Part shown: in pieces, positions 17,589 to 25,972 of the stretch
Layout of the letters: each line of letters begins with the position of its first letter
How positions within the stretch are numbered: position 1 is the first letter of the stretch
Source: DASSFZ01 sp035283185
Lineage (GTDB): Bacteria > Chloroflexota > Anaerolineae > Fen-1058
Length of the DNA: 64,000 nt
Reading direction: 5' to 3'
NCBI GenBank assembly: GCA_035283185.1
Contig: DATEUJ010000162.1
Coordinates: forward strand, 62,001-126,000
Made by a program: the position numbers and the translations under genes
The notes under the pieces: generated by a model
Told to the model about the DNA's origin: nothing
The model's input: the letters and a program-made list of their open reading frames with translations, nothing else
Database searches by the model: none

Positions 17589-17643
17589 CCGCAGAGGTGC
17601 GCTGTAGAGGGACCTTTCTGCAACAGTGCCCGACCGATCTGGA

Positions 17644-18576
17644 ATGCAATTTCTCGTAACCGGCGGCGCCGGCTTCTTAGGGACGCATTTGTGCAACCGG
17701 CTCGCGCGCGACGGGCACACCGTCCGCGCGCTCGACGATCTCAGCGCCGGGGACCCCTCTCGCCTGGCCCCTACCGTGCTCTTCACGCGCGGCGACGTGG
17801 CCGACATTCCAAAATTGTGGTCGCTGCTGCAGGGCATCGACTGCGTATACCATCTCGCCGCGCGCGTCTCAGTCCCACAATCGATCCTCTATCCGCGTGA
17901 CTACAACACGGTCAACGTTGGCGGGACCGTCGCGCTCATGGAGGCCGTGCGTGACGCCGGCGTAAAACGTGTCGTGCTCGCCTCGTCCGGAGCCGTATAC
18001 GGCCAGCAGGCGGCACAGCCTGTGCGTGAAGACATGCCGCCCTATCCCGATTCGCCCTACGCGGTTTCCAAGCTATCCGCCGAGTTCTACGTGCGGACCA
18101 TCGGCGCGCTGTGGAAGATCGAGACCGTGATTCTGCGCATTTTCAACGCCTTTGGCCCGGGGCAGGCCGTGCCGGTCTCGCATCCGCCGGTGGTCCCCCA
18201 GCTCCTGAAGCAGGCCACCGGCGGCGGCTCCCTGGTCGTTTTCGGCGACGGGACACAGACGCGCGACTTCGTGTTCGTGAACGACGTCGTCGATGCTCTG
18301 GTCGCCGCCGCGACCGCCGAGCGCGTCGCCGGCGAAGTGATCAACGTCGGCAGCGGGCAAGAGACGTCGATCGTCGACTTGATCAGGCACATCGAGCAGG
18401 TCGTGGGCAGTCAGGTAGAGCCGCTGCATAACTCGTCGGTCAGCGGCGGCGTCCGGCGGCTGGTCGCCGACATCACGAAAGCCCGGCGCTTGCTCAACTT
18501 TCAGCCGCGCGTTTCCCTCGACGAGGGCCTGCGACAGACTTTGTTGCGCGATCTCAACTACAGGCCTGACCGATGA
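17644..18576 (+). CDS. NAD-dependent nucleotide-sugar epimerase/dehydratase (SDR)
   Basis: The 310-residue protein is an extended short-chain dehydrogenase. It has the NAD motif VTGGAGFLG (residues 4-12), a VYHLAARVSVP segment, LASSGAVYG with the catalytic Ser, YAVSK (catalytic Tyr and Lys) and a FGDGTQTRDFVFVNDVV segment typical of UDP-sugar 4-epimerases. It likely converts a UDP- or dTDP-sugar for cell-surface polysaccharide, but the exact sugar is unknown. ATG 17644 was preferred to the in-frame GTG 17626 because the homology begins there. Confidence 0.85.
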   Translation: MQFLVTGGAGFLGTHLCNRLARDGHTVRALDDLSAGDPSRLAPTVLFTRGDVADIPKLWSLLQGIDCVYHLAARVSVPQSILYPRDYNTVNVGGTVALMEAVRDAGVKRVVLASSGAVYGQQAAQPVREDMPPYPDSPYAVSKLSAEFYVRTIGALWKIETVILRIFNAFGPGQAVPVSHPPVVPQLLKQATGGGSLVVFGDGTQTRDFVFVNDVVDALVAAATAERVAGEVINVGSGQETSIVDLIRHIEQVVGSQVEPLHNSSVSGGVRRLVADITKARRLLNFQPRVSLDEGLRQTLLRDLNYRPDR

Positions 18577-18599
18577 TGTAGGCACGAACGAGCGTTTCC

Positions 18600-19058
18600 A
18601 TGAGCGCGAACAAAGCCCAACTTATCGAGCGCGTCTCTGCATTCCTTCAGAAGCGCACCACCTTGTCGATCGCCACGGTCGATCGCGAAGGCCGGCCGCA
18701 GGCGGCCGACCTGTTTTACGTCTCCGACGACAGGCTCAACCTGTACTTCGTGTCGGGCGAAAAGAGCCGCCACGCGATGAATTTGAGCCGTGTCAGCCGT
18801 GCGGCCGTGACCGTTCACAACGACACCTGGGACTGGCGCGATATCCAGGGCGTGCAGATCGAAGGCGAGGCGCGCGCCATCTCGGATCCCGACGAGCGCG
18901 ATCGCGCATGGGCGCTGTTCCGTGGGAAGTTTCCCTTCACGGGCGAATTCCTCGATCAGATCGTGCGCAGCAATTTCTACATCGTCATGCCGAAGTGGGT
19001 GCGGCTGATCGACAACACACACCGCTTCGATCATCGCGAGGAATTTACGCTTCCGTGA
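18600..19058 (+). CDS. Pyridoxamine 5'-phosphate oxidase-like flavin protein
   Basis: The 152-residue protein has the split-barrel fold signature of the PNPOx family: LSIATVDREGRPQAADLFYV, then LYFVSGEKSRHAMNL, with the basic residues that hold the FMN phosphate, and VTVHNDTWDWRDIQGVQIEG. Members bind FMN, F420 or haem; which one is used here cannot be told. It lies 23 nt after the epimerase gene on the same strand, possibly in one transcript, and has no strong ribosome site. Confidence 0.8.
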   Translation: MSANKAQLIERVSAFLQKRTTLSIATVDREGRPQAADLFYVSDDRLNLYFVSGEKSRHAMNLSRVSRAAVTVHNDTWDWRDIQGVQIEGEARAISDPDERDRAWALFRGKFPFTGEFLDQIVRSNFYIVMPKWVRLIDNTHRFDHREEFTLP

Positions 19059-19103
19059 CGACGCGATCACGTAATCACGTCGTCACGCATCACGCCCCAC
19101 ACG

Positions 19104-19856
19104 ATGTCAACCGGCGGCTCACAACCCGGCATCGAACAGTCGAAATCGGCCTTGCGCGGCGAACCCTCGTATGTCTGGCGCTTCGGGCAGAACCGCCGGC
19201 TTGACATGATCTTGAGCGCGCTTCCGCTCGACGCGCGCACGATCCTGGTCGACGGTTGCGGCATCGGCACGTACGTCAAGCATCTGGCTGACCTGGGCTA
19301 CAACACATTCGGGCTGGACGTCGACTGGGAACGAGTCGCGCAGGGAGCCGGAGCGGGCGTCGAGCAACTGCACGTCGCCGCCGGAGAGCATCTGCCTTAC
19401 CCCGACGCCGCCTTCGATGCAGTGCTCTCGCACGAAGTCGTCGAGCACGTCGCCGACGACCGGCTCGCCGCGCGGGAAATGGTTCGCATGCTCCGACCAG
19501 GGGGACGCGCGATCGTATTTTGCCCTAACCGGTGGTACCCGTTCGAGACGCACGGGCACTTCTGGCGTGGGCAGTATCATTTCGGGAATACGCCGCTCAT
19601 TAACTATCTCCCCAACCCGATCCGCGATCGCCTCGCGCCGCACGTGCGCGCCTACACAGGGCGGGGGCTTCAGTCGCTGTACGCCGGGCTGCCCGCCCGC
19701 GTCGTCGTCCATACGCAGATCTATCCCGGTTACGACAACGTTACGGCCCGCCGACCGGCGCTCGGCCGAATGCTGCGCGCGGTGACGTATGCATTTGAGC
19801 GCACGCCGTTGAGCGCCTTTGGGCTGTCGCATTTTCTGGTCCTCGAAAAGACCTGA
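19104..19856 (+). CDS. Class I SAM-dependent methyltransferase
   Basis: The 250-residue protein has motif I ILVDGCGIGTYVKHL, an acidic residue after strand 2 (FGLDVDWE), AFDAVLSHEVVEHV (motif IV region) and MLRPGGRAIVFCPNRW (post-motif), the arrangement of Methyltransf_11 enzymes. The C-terminal part (WYPFETHGHFWRGQYHFGN) resembles family members acting on lipids or glycans. It is third in a same-strand run after the epimerase and flavin protein, so a role in surface polysaccharide modification is possible but not shown. Confidence 0.85.
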   Translation: MSTGGSQPGIEQSKSALRGEPSYVWRFGQNRRLDMILSALPLDARTILVDGCGIGTYVKHLADLGYNTFGLDVDWERVAQGAGAGVEQLHVAAGEHLPYPDAAFDAVLSHEVVEHVADDRLAAREMVRMLRPGGRAIVFCPNRWYPFETHGHFWRGQYHFGNTPLINYLPNPIRDRLAPHVRAYTGRGLQSLYAGLPARVVVHTQIYPGYDNVTARRPALGRMLRAVTYAFERTPLSAFGLSHFLVLEKT

Positions 19857-20021
19857 CTTCATTGCAGTAAGACGCCATTCGTGGTATCTTGCTCGCATGC
19901 AATCTGGAGACACATACCCTGCGCGTTTCCTTTTTTCCCCACCCATCGGCCCAGTTGCCACCGCCGAGGGAGGTGGTGGGAGTGGTGAAAGCGGTGTTTC
20001 ACGACTGGAAAGGAGGTTTTC

Positions 20022-20288
20022 ATGAAGCAATTAACCCTCGAATACCCGGATGACCTGGAACAAGCTGTGCAGGTAACGCCAGAGGAGTTGAAGACGCAGT
20101 TGCGCTTGATGGCCGCCTTGAAGATGTTTGAGTTGGGGAAGATTTCCTCCGGCAAAGCTGCGGAGTTGGCCGGCCTGTCACGAGTGGAGTTTTTTGAGAT
20201 GTGTGGCCGCTACCGGGTCCCCATCGTCAACTATCCGCCCGAAGAGTTAGAGGTGGAACTGAAGACCGATCTGGAGGCAGTGCGGTAG
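20022..20288 (+). CDS. UPF0175-family antitoxin
   Basis: The 88-residue protein starts behind a strong AAAGGAGG and matches the UPF0175 pattern: a short N-terminal part, AALKMFELGKISSGKAAELA and LSRVEFFEMCGRYRVPIVNY, which forms a helix-turn-helix-like DNA-binding unit. UPF0175 proteins usually stand upstream of a DUF3368 PIN-like toxin and act as its antitoxin. Here no such toxin follows; the downstream 180 nt hold no recognisable PIN motif, so it appears to be another orphan antitoxin. Confidence 0.8.
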   Translation: MKQLTLEYPDDLEQAVQVTPEELKTQLRLMAALKMFELGKISSGKAAELAGLSRVEFFEMCGRYRVPIVNYPPEELEVELKTDLEAVR

Positions 20289-20404
20289 CGGTTTTTGGAG
20301 GAGGCCGTTTATTCCTTGCGCCTACTCTCTTGACGCCATCCGCCAACTGTCCGGCTTGCGGCCGCGCGTGTATCCTGTGCAGGCAGCGGTAGTGGTGACA
20401 AAAT

Positions 20405-20435
20405 GTGTCAACGAATATGAAACGAATAAACGAAT
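20405..20435 (-). repeat. Inverted copy of the ATTCGTTGA repeat, left of the GxxExxY gene
   Basis: This 31-bp word is the reverse complement, with about 90 percent identity, of the repeats at 20944-20975 and 21033-21063. The GxxExxY-type gene is therefore bracketed by inverted copies. Confidence 0.65.
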
Positions 20436-20472
20436 GAAGGCCGCTGCCCGGCAAGAGAAATGAGGCGGAGAC

Positions 20473-20937
20473 ATGGATAAAGATAGAAGAAAGAAGCCGG
20501 GGCTGGTCGACGATTCACTTCAGGGATTGACTTACAAGGTCATCGGCCTCGCGATGGCCGTCCATGGTGATCTGGGACCTGGCCATCGCGAGGAGACGTA
20601 TCACAATGCTATGACACAGCGATTCGCGGACGCCGGATTAGCAGCGGAAAGAGAACCGACACTGCCTATTTTCGATGATAATGGCAATATGGTGAACTTC
20701 TACCAGCCGGACCACCAAGTTGAGCAGCAACTGCTGGCTGAGTACAAGGCGCACTTCTATCCCCTCACCAACGACGAGATCGCCCAGTGCCTGGACTATT
20801 TTGCTGCCTCTGATTGCCAGGTCATTCTGCTGTTCAACTTCGGGCGCCCGCGTCTGGAATGGAAGCGCCTCTTTCCGCCAAAGCACATTCTCGCGCATCG
20901 TCGCAAGCGCTGGACGCGCACCCCACCGGAGCGCTAA
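20473..20937 (+). CDS. GxxExxY-family protein
   Basis: The 154-residue protein shows the family hallmark near its N-terminus (GPGHREETYHNAMTQRF, corresponding to GxxExxY) and a LLAEYKAHFYPLTNDE segment in which E and K of a PD-(D/E)XK-like core would lie, followed by SDCQVILLFNFGRPRLEWKR. The family has a nuclease-like fold with no established role and is often found as isolated cassettes between other genes. The VDD start region and the family length fit a complete gene. It is flanked by inverted dispersed repeats (20405-20435 and 20944-20975). Confidence 0.8.
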   Translation: MDKDRRKKPGLVDDSLQGLTYKVIGLAMAVHGDLGPGHREETYHNAMTQRFADAGLAAEREPTLPIFDDNGNMVNFYQPDHQVEQQLLAEYKAHFYPLTNDEIAQCLDYFAASDCQVILLFNFGRPRLEWKRLFPPKHILAHRRKRWTRTPPER

Positions 20938-20943
20938 TCACGC

Positions 20944-21063
20944 CATTGGTTTATTCGTTTCATAATTCATTGACAAGGACGCGCAAGATTCTCAAGCACC
21001 GGGGGCCTATCCCACCTGAACGCCAATCACGCCATTCGTTTATTCGTTTCCCATTCGTTGACA
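20944..21063 (+). repeat. Two direct ATTCGTTGA repeat copies
   Basis: Copies at 20944-20975 and 21033-21063 share CATT(G/C)GTTTATTCGTTTC, then ATTC(A/G)TTGACA, and are each preceded by AATCACGC. They are direct repeats of one another and inverted relative to 20405-20435. From 21064 to 21322 nothing further is recognisable apart from the ribosome site of the next gene. Confidence 0.65.
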
Positions 21064-21322
21064 GCGAACCCTGAGCGTTTGCCATGACTCGTGTCCTCAT
21101 CTAAGACGTGCTCCCCTCACGGAACTCCCCACAGAGGCGCACCGCGAGAAGGCGATCCGCCATGGACACATCGGTGCATGTCTTGCGAGCGCGGTGTCCG
21201 CTCGTCGTCGCGCGGGCCACTGTCCTGGGCGCGCTCGTGCTTGAGCTGGCAGCTCCCTTATCCTTGCCCAAACGGCCAATCCCTGATACATTTCGCCCCA
21301 GTTCCCCCAGGAGCGCATCGTT

Positions 21323-24289
21323 TTGAACGGAGAAACGCAGATTACGCTACGCGTGTCGCGCCGGCTGCGACGGCGCGCGGCGAACAAGTCCAGCAAAAAC
21401 ATCCCCAAGATACTGGCCGGATGCCTCGCCCTGTTTGTCAGCCTGTGCGCGCTGACCTTCTTCGGTAGTATCGGCGCAGCGGCGGCGGTCTATACATCGC
21501 TCACTCAGGACCTTCCCGATCCCAGCCAGATCGAAGCCGAGTTCACTCAAGGCAGCGACGAGTTCTTCGAAACGACCAAGATATACGATCGCACCGGCCA
21601 GGTGCTCCTGTACGAAGTGATTGACGAGAGCGCCGGCGACCGGCAGTGGGTGCATCTCGATCAAATCCCGGAGATTTGCCAGAACGCGACGATCGCCATC
21701 GAGGACCGCACGTTCCGCACCAACGTCGGCTTTGATATCCTAGGCATCACCCGCGCCTTCGTCAACAACTTGCGCGGCCTTCCTGTGCAGGGCGCCTCGT
21801 CGATCACGCAGCAGGTCGTCAAGAATACGCTGATCGATCCCGAGGAGCGTTACGCCCAGTCATACGATCGCAAAATCAAAGAGGCCATCCTGGCCGTCGA
21901 AATTAGCCGGCGCTACAGCAAAGAACAGATTTTGGAGTGGTACCTCAACACCAACAACTACGCCAATCTGGCGTACGGCATCGAAGCGGCGGCGCAGGTG
22001 TATTTCGGCAAAAGCACGAGCGAGCTGAACCTGGCCGAATGTGCCATGCTCGCGCCGATCCCGCAGTTCCCGCGACTGAACCCGATCGACAGCCCGCTCG
22101 ACGCGAAAGAGCGGCAGGCGCTCGCGCTCGACGCCATGCTGCGCGAGGGTTACCTCACGCCCGAAGAGTCGGTGGCGGCCAAGTTCCAGGACCTGCAAAT
22201 CAGCGGCGGCGTGGCGGAGCGTTTCGACATCCAGGCTCCGCACTTCTCCGTGTACGTCCGCAAGTGGCTCGAAGAGCACTTCGGCTACGAGATGGTCAAT
22301 CGCGGCGGATTGAATGTGTATACCACGGTCGACATGGACCTGCAGAACTTCGCGCAGCAGGCCATCGCCAGCCAGGTGGCGAAACTCGACGCCGAGGGTC
22401 ATAACGCCGATAACGGCGCGCTGGTCGCCATCCGTCCGTCCACCGGCGAGATCCTCGCAATGGTCGGGAGCGCCGATTACTGGAACGACGCGATCAACGG
22501 CAAGTTCAACGTCGCCACCGGCCTGCGCCAGCCGGGTTCCTCCTTCAAGCCGTTCACCTATGTGACGTTACTTTCGCAGGGCTACCCGGCCTCATACGCC
22601 TTCCTCGACGTGCCGACGCGCTTCGATCAGCCTGGCGCTAACCCGCCGGTTTACGTCCCGGAGAATTACGATCGCAAATATCACGGCTATCAGCGCATGC
22701 GGCTGGCGCTGGCGCGCTCGTACAATATCGCGGCCGTCCAGGCGCTGCGCTTGGCGGGCGTGGACAACGTCATCCGCCTGGCCCACAAGATGGGCATCAC
22801 GACCCTCGACCGAGGACTCGATTTTTACGGGTTGGCACTCACGCTCGGCGGCGGCGAGGTGAAGCTGCTCGACATGGTGTACGCCTTCGGCGTCTTCGCC
22901 ACGACCGGCAGCATGAACGGCACCCCCGTCCTCGAAGAGCGACCCGGCTATCGCAAGCTCGATCCGGTGCCTGTGCTGCGCGTCGAAGACAGCAACGGCA
23001 ACGTGCTGTGGCAATACTCGGCTGGGGCCGTATATAACGGTCAGGAGACGATGCAGACGCAGCCGATTCTCGACCCGCCACTGGCTTACCTGATGAACAG
23101 CATCCTATCAGACAACGCCGCGCGCTGGGCCGCGTTCGGTTCGCCAAACGTGCTGGAGCTGGATCGGCCCGCCGCGGTCAAGACCGGCACCACGAACGAC
23201 TTCAAGGATAACTGGACACTCGGCTACACACCGCAGATCGCCGTCGGCGTCTGGATCGGCAATACCGACAACTCGGAGATGAAAAACGTCTCCGGCATCA
23301 CCGGCGCCGCGCCGGTCTGGCACGACGTCATGGCGTATTACCTCAAAGACAAGCCGGTCGAGCCGTTCGTCCGCCTGCCTGGCCTGGTCGAGAAGACAGT
23401 GTGCGCCACGAGCGGCCTTCTGCCGACCAAGTATTGCCCGACGACGACGGAGTTGTTCATCCCGGGCACTGAGCCGACTTCCTACGATACGCTGCATCAG
23501 GCCTTCCTGATCGACAAGGCGACGGGCAAGCTGGCGACCGTGTTCACACCGCCCGATCAGGTGGAGGAGAAGATCTTCGAGATCTATCCACCTGAGGCTG
23601 CCGAATACGTCGCCTCGGCCGAGATACCACAGCCGCCCTCCGAATACGATACCGTCTTCGGCCCGCCGCCCAACGCCTACGGCGACGTCGCTATTATCGA
23701 TCCCGGACCGTACGCGTACATTCGCGGGCAGACCGTGATCACCGGCAACGCCAAGATAGGGAACTTCGCATCTTACCGACTCGACTTCGGGCAAGGGTTG
23801 AATCCCACGCAATGGCAGCAAATCGGACCGGATCACACGAACCCGGTCGATCAAGGTCCGCTCGAGCTGTGGGATGTGTCGTCGTCCGACGGGTTGTACA
23901 GCCTGCGCCTGACGGTCTTCCAGAACGACGGCAACGCGGCGTCGTCCGTCGTGCAGGTCACCGTCGACAATATCTCGCCGACCTTGAAGCTCATCTACCC
24001 GCCTGACGATGCAGAGTATTTCTTCGGCAAGGACGAATGGATCAGCCTCAATCCCGACGTGCAAGACAATATTGCGATCGATCGGGTCGAGTTTTTCGTA
24101 GACGACGAGCAGACGCCTTTCCTCGTGCGCCCTGTGCCGCCGTACGATGCGAAGTGGCTCCTGAATGACGGAAAGAAGATGGGCAATCACACCTTCTACG
24201 CGCGCGCCTATGACAAGGCCGGCAACGTCATCGAAAGCAACAAGGTCAAAGTGGCGGTGAAGCCCAGGCCACCGGAAGACAGTCCGTGA
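21323..24289 (+). CDS. Class A penicillin-binding protein (PBP1A type)
   Basis: The 988-residue protein builds peptidoglycan: one N-terminal membrane helix (residues about 30-55), a GT51 glycosyltransferase with the catalytic Glu in AIEDRTFRTNVG and QGASSITQQVVKN, and a transpeptidase with SSFKPFTY (nucleophile Ser and Lys), SYN and KTGTTNDFKDNW. The C-terminal 150 residues form an Ig-like domain (DNISPTLKLIYPPDDAEYFF) that may contact the wall. It would lie outside the membrane. The start is TTG with AGGAG upstream. A clear rho-independent terminator follows, so it is a single-gene unit. Confidence 0.92.
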   Translation: MNGETQITLRVSRRLRRRAANKSSKNIPKILAGCLALFVSLCALTFFGSIGAAAAVYTSLTQDLPDPSQIEAEFTQGSDEFFETTKIYDRTGQVLLYEVIDESAGDRQWVHLDQIPEICQNATIAIEDRTFRTNVGFDILGITRAFVNNLRGLPVQGASSITQQVVKNTLIDPEERYAQSYDRKIKEAILAVEISRRYSKEQILEWYLNTNNYANLAYGIEAAAQVYFGKSTSELNLAECAMLAPIPQFPRLNPIDSPLDAKERQALALDAMLREGYLTPEESVAAKFQDLQISGGVAERFDIQAPHFSVYVRKWLEEHFGYEMVNRGGLNVYTTVDMDLQNFAQQAIASQVAKLDAEGHNADNGALVAIRPSTGEILAMVGSADYWNDAINGKFNVATGLRQPGSSFKPFTYVTLLSQGYPASYAFLDVPTRFDQPGANPPVYVPENYDRKYHGYQRMRLALARSYNIAAVQALRLAGVDNVIRLAHKMGITTLDRGLDFYGLALTLGGGEVKLLDMVYAFGVFATTGSMNGTPVLEERPGYRKLDPVPVLRVEDSNGNVLWQYSAGAVYNGQETMQTQPILDPPLAYLMNSILSDNAARWAAFGSPNVLELDRPAAVKTGTTNDFKDNWTLGYTPQIAVGVWIGNTDNSEMKNVSGITGAAPVWHDVMAYYLKDKPVEPFVRLPGLVEKTVCATSGLLPTKYCPTTTELFIPGTEPTSYDTLHQAFLIDKATGKLATVFTPPDQVEEKIFEIYPPEAAEYVASAEIPQPPSEYDTVFGPPPNAYGDVAIIDPGPYAYIRGQTVITGNAKIGNFASYRLDFGQGLNPTQWQQIGPDHTNPVDQGPLELWDVSSSDGLYSLRLTVFQNDGNAASSVVQVTVDNISPTLKLIYPPDDAEYFFGKDEWISLNPDVQDNIAIDRVEFFVDDEQTPFLVRPVPPYDAKWLLNDGKKMGNHTFYARAYDKAGNVIESNKVKVAVKPRPPEDSP

Positions 24290-24327
24290 CTCGTGCGACC
24301 CTTCGACTCCGCTAAGGTGTGCGCAAC

Positions 24328-24361
24328 GCCCTTCCATGCCCCGGAAGGGCGCGCCTTTTTC
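24328..24361 (+). terminator. Rho-independent terminator after the PBP gene
   Basis: GCCCTTCC (24328-24335) pairs with GGAAGGGC (24343-24350), loop ATGCCCC, followed by GCGCC and a run of five T and CT. It lies 39 nt after the stop codon. Confidence 0.85.
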
Positions 24362-24822
24362 TAGTGGGCGATGCATTGCAAACACATCTCCAACCATCTT
24401 GGACGTGATGGGTAAGAAGTGGTATCCTCGTCTGCACAAACGTGTTAAAATCCTACCCAGCCATGCCTGATTCCGACGCTCTTGCTTCAATCGCATGGAG
24501 TTTGAGCGTGAATCTAGCAAACTCTAACGAATTCTTACCCAAAAACTCACAATACATCCCTTATAATGTGCGTGACTTCGTGCCCAGTCCCATACGATCG
24601 TTCGGTGACTGCTGCGCCGCATGGCGGCTGCGACTTGTTCGGTTGTGTCCGAGCTGGACCAGACCGATTGGATTTGTTATCACTCTGTTCAGGCGCTCTC
24701 GAGTCAACGAGGCTGAGCAACCTCGGCGCTTCGCTCTTGAACGTCGCGCCGACGACCCCGCTGGGCGGGGCGTCCCCTCCTCTCCGCTACGAGGATCTGC
24801 GTCAAGCAGCCGAGCGCGTCTA
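24362..24822. other. Intergenic region with a coding-type palindromic repeat
   Basis: This 460-bp stretch has an open frame that runs into the lipoprotein gene, but its composition upstream of 24820 is not protein-like. A TATAAT lies near 24561. From 24749 to 24810 it holds a 60-bp copy of the palindromic element that is inserted in frame in the beta-propeller genes (see 57347-57406). Confidence 0.5.
24749..24810 (-). repeat. Palindromic coding-insert repeat, long form
   Basis: The reverse complement reads GCTGCTTGACGCAGATCCTC and ends with the palindrome CCCCGCCCAGCGGGG plus GTCGGC. It is nearly identical to the copies at 57347-57406 and 56264-56323, and lies just upstream of the lipoprotein start. 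Confidence 0.75.
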
Positions 24823-25893
24823 TTGTCACGCAGAGCATTCGATCGCAAATCGTTCAGCGCCAGTCGTCGCTTCCGCATCGCGCCGGCGCTCGCCCTGATA
24901 GCGATCGCAGTGGCGTGCGCGCCGACGACGCCGACGCCTGGCGCCGGCCCTATCATAGAGGTCATCGAGGACACTTTCCGCGTGCCCGCGATAATCACAT
25001 CGCTCTCAAGCCCGCTCGCGCCACCTGACGTGCGACCATCGGTCGGCGGCACGCAGGCAGCTATTCCTGCCGCAGACCCAACCTCCGCGGCCAATGCCAC
25101 TCGTTTCCCGACGACTACCCTCGCGCCGAGCGCAGAGCCGGCCGCCACGCCGACTGTGCCGCCCCCTGCCCCTGACGGCCAGACGCCTCTCCCGAGCCTC
25201 AGTCCTGCCGTCCCGCCAGCGCCGGCCACAGGCAATGCCCCCGGCACACTGATACGAGAAACGGCGCAATCCAGCGCGACGCCATCGCCCAGTGCGACGC
25301 CGTCGCCCAGCCCAACGACCACAGGATCGCCACTCACCATCCGCAACGATCAAGGCTGTCTCGATACGGAAGTGGGCGAGTTGTACATTTTCGGCGAGAT
25401 AGTCAACTCCTCTTCTCAATCTTACGACATCGATATCGAGGCGACCATCTACGGGCTGACAGGAGTCATTTCTCCAACGAACGAGTTTCTAGACATGCCC
25501 GGGGACTACTTCGTCCCGCCCAATAAGACAATGCCCTTCCAGATAGCCGCGCAGCTTGAGCAGCTCGACTTCACCGATTACGATCTGTCCATTTCCGCCG
25601 AGCCAGGCCAGCATTCGCCGCGCGGCGATTTGACTATCCAACTGGACGGAACGACCGAAGAAGAAGGCGATCTTCTAGTCGATGTCACCTGGACGAATCC
25701 CAGTCTCGTATCGACATACGTATCGCCCTTCGTCGTCGCGTATGATTCACAGGGACGCGTGAATAACCTCGGTTACGATTATCTGACCGGCTCTAAAAAA
25801 AATGCCGGTACAGAGACATATCAACTGGTGCTGGGCGCCAATCCGTGCTGGCGCACAAGCGATATCGTGATCCCTGGCATCGTCGGCGAGTAG
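24823..25893 (+). CDS. Secreted lipoprotein of unknown function
   Basis: From a TTG at 24823 the product (356 residues) has a basic N-terminus (SRRAFDRKSFSASRRFRI), a hydrophobic segment and a lipobox (IAIAVAC), so it should be lipidated and anchored outside. A long Pro/Thr/Ala-rich linker follows (residues about 80-170, with TPSPSATPSPSPT repeats), then a C-terminal beta domain beginning LTIRNDQGCLDTEVGELYIF, of the FxLYD type often seen in such lipoproteins, with two Cys. The start is uncertain; the frame stays open further upstream across a repeat. The domain function is unknown. Confidence 0.7.
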   Translation: MSRRAFDRKSFSASRRFRIAPALALIAIAVACAPTTPTPGAGPIIEVIEDTFRVPAIITSLSSPLAPPDVRPSVGGTQAAIPAADPTSAANATRFPTTTLAPSAEPAATPTVPPPAPDGQTPLPSLSPAVPPAPATGNAPGTLIRETAQSSATPSPSATPSPSPTTTGSPLTIRNDQGCLDTEVGELYIFGEIVNSSSQSYDIDIEATIYGLTGVISPTNEFLDMPGDYFVPPNKTMPFQIAAQLEQLDFTDYDLSISAEPGQHSPRGDLTIQLDGTTEEEGDLLVDVTWTNPSLVSTYVSPFVVAYDSQGRVNNLGYDYLTGSKKNAGTETYQLVLGANPCWRTSDIVIPGIVGE

Positions 25894-25972
25894 CCGACGA
25901 TCGTCTACCGGTGAAGGGGTGGTGTCATGTCCGGCAAGCGCGACCCGGTCGTCTGACCGAGGAGGCACCGAA

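Noticed and set aside
23108..24520. Long minus-strand open frame opposite the PBP gene
   Set aside because: It is an antisense shadow; the plus strand has all PBP motifs and the frame has no protein-like features. The same applies to frames at 5726-6784, 52845-54098, 56372-57355 and 59314-60774.
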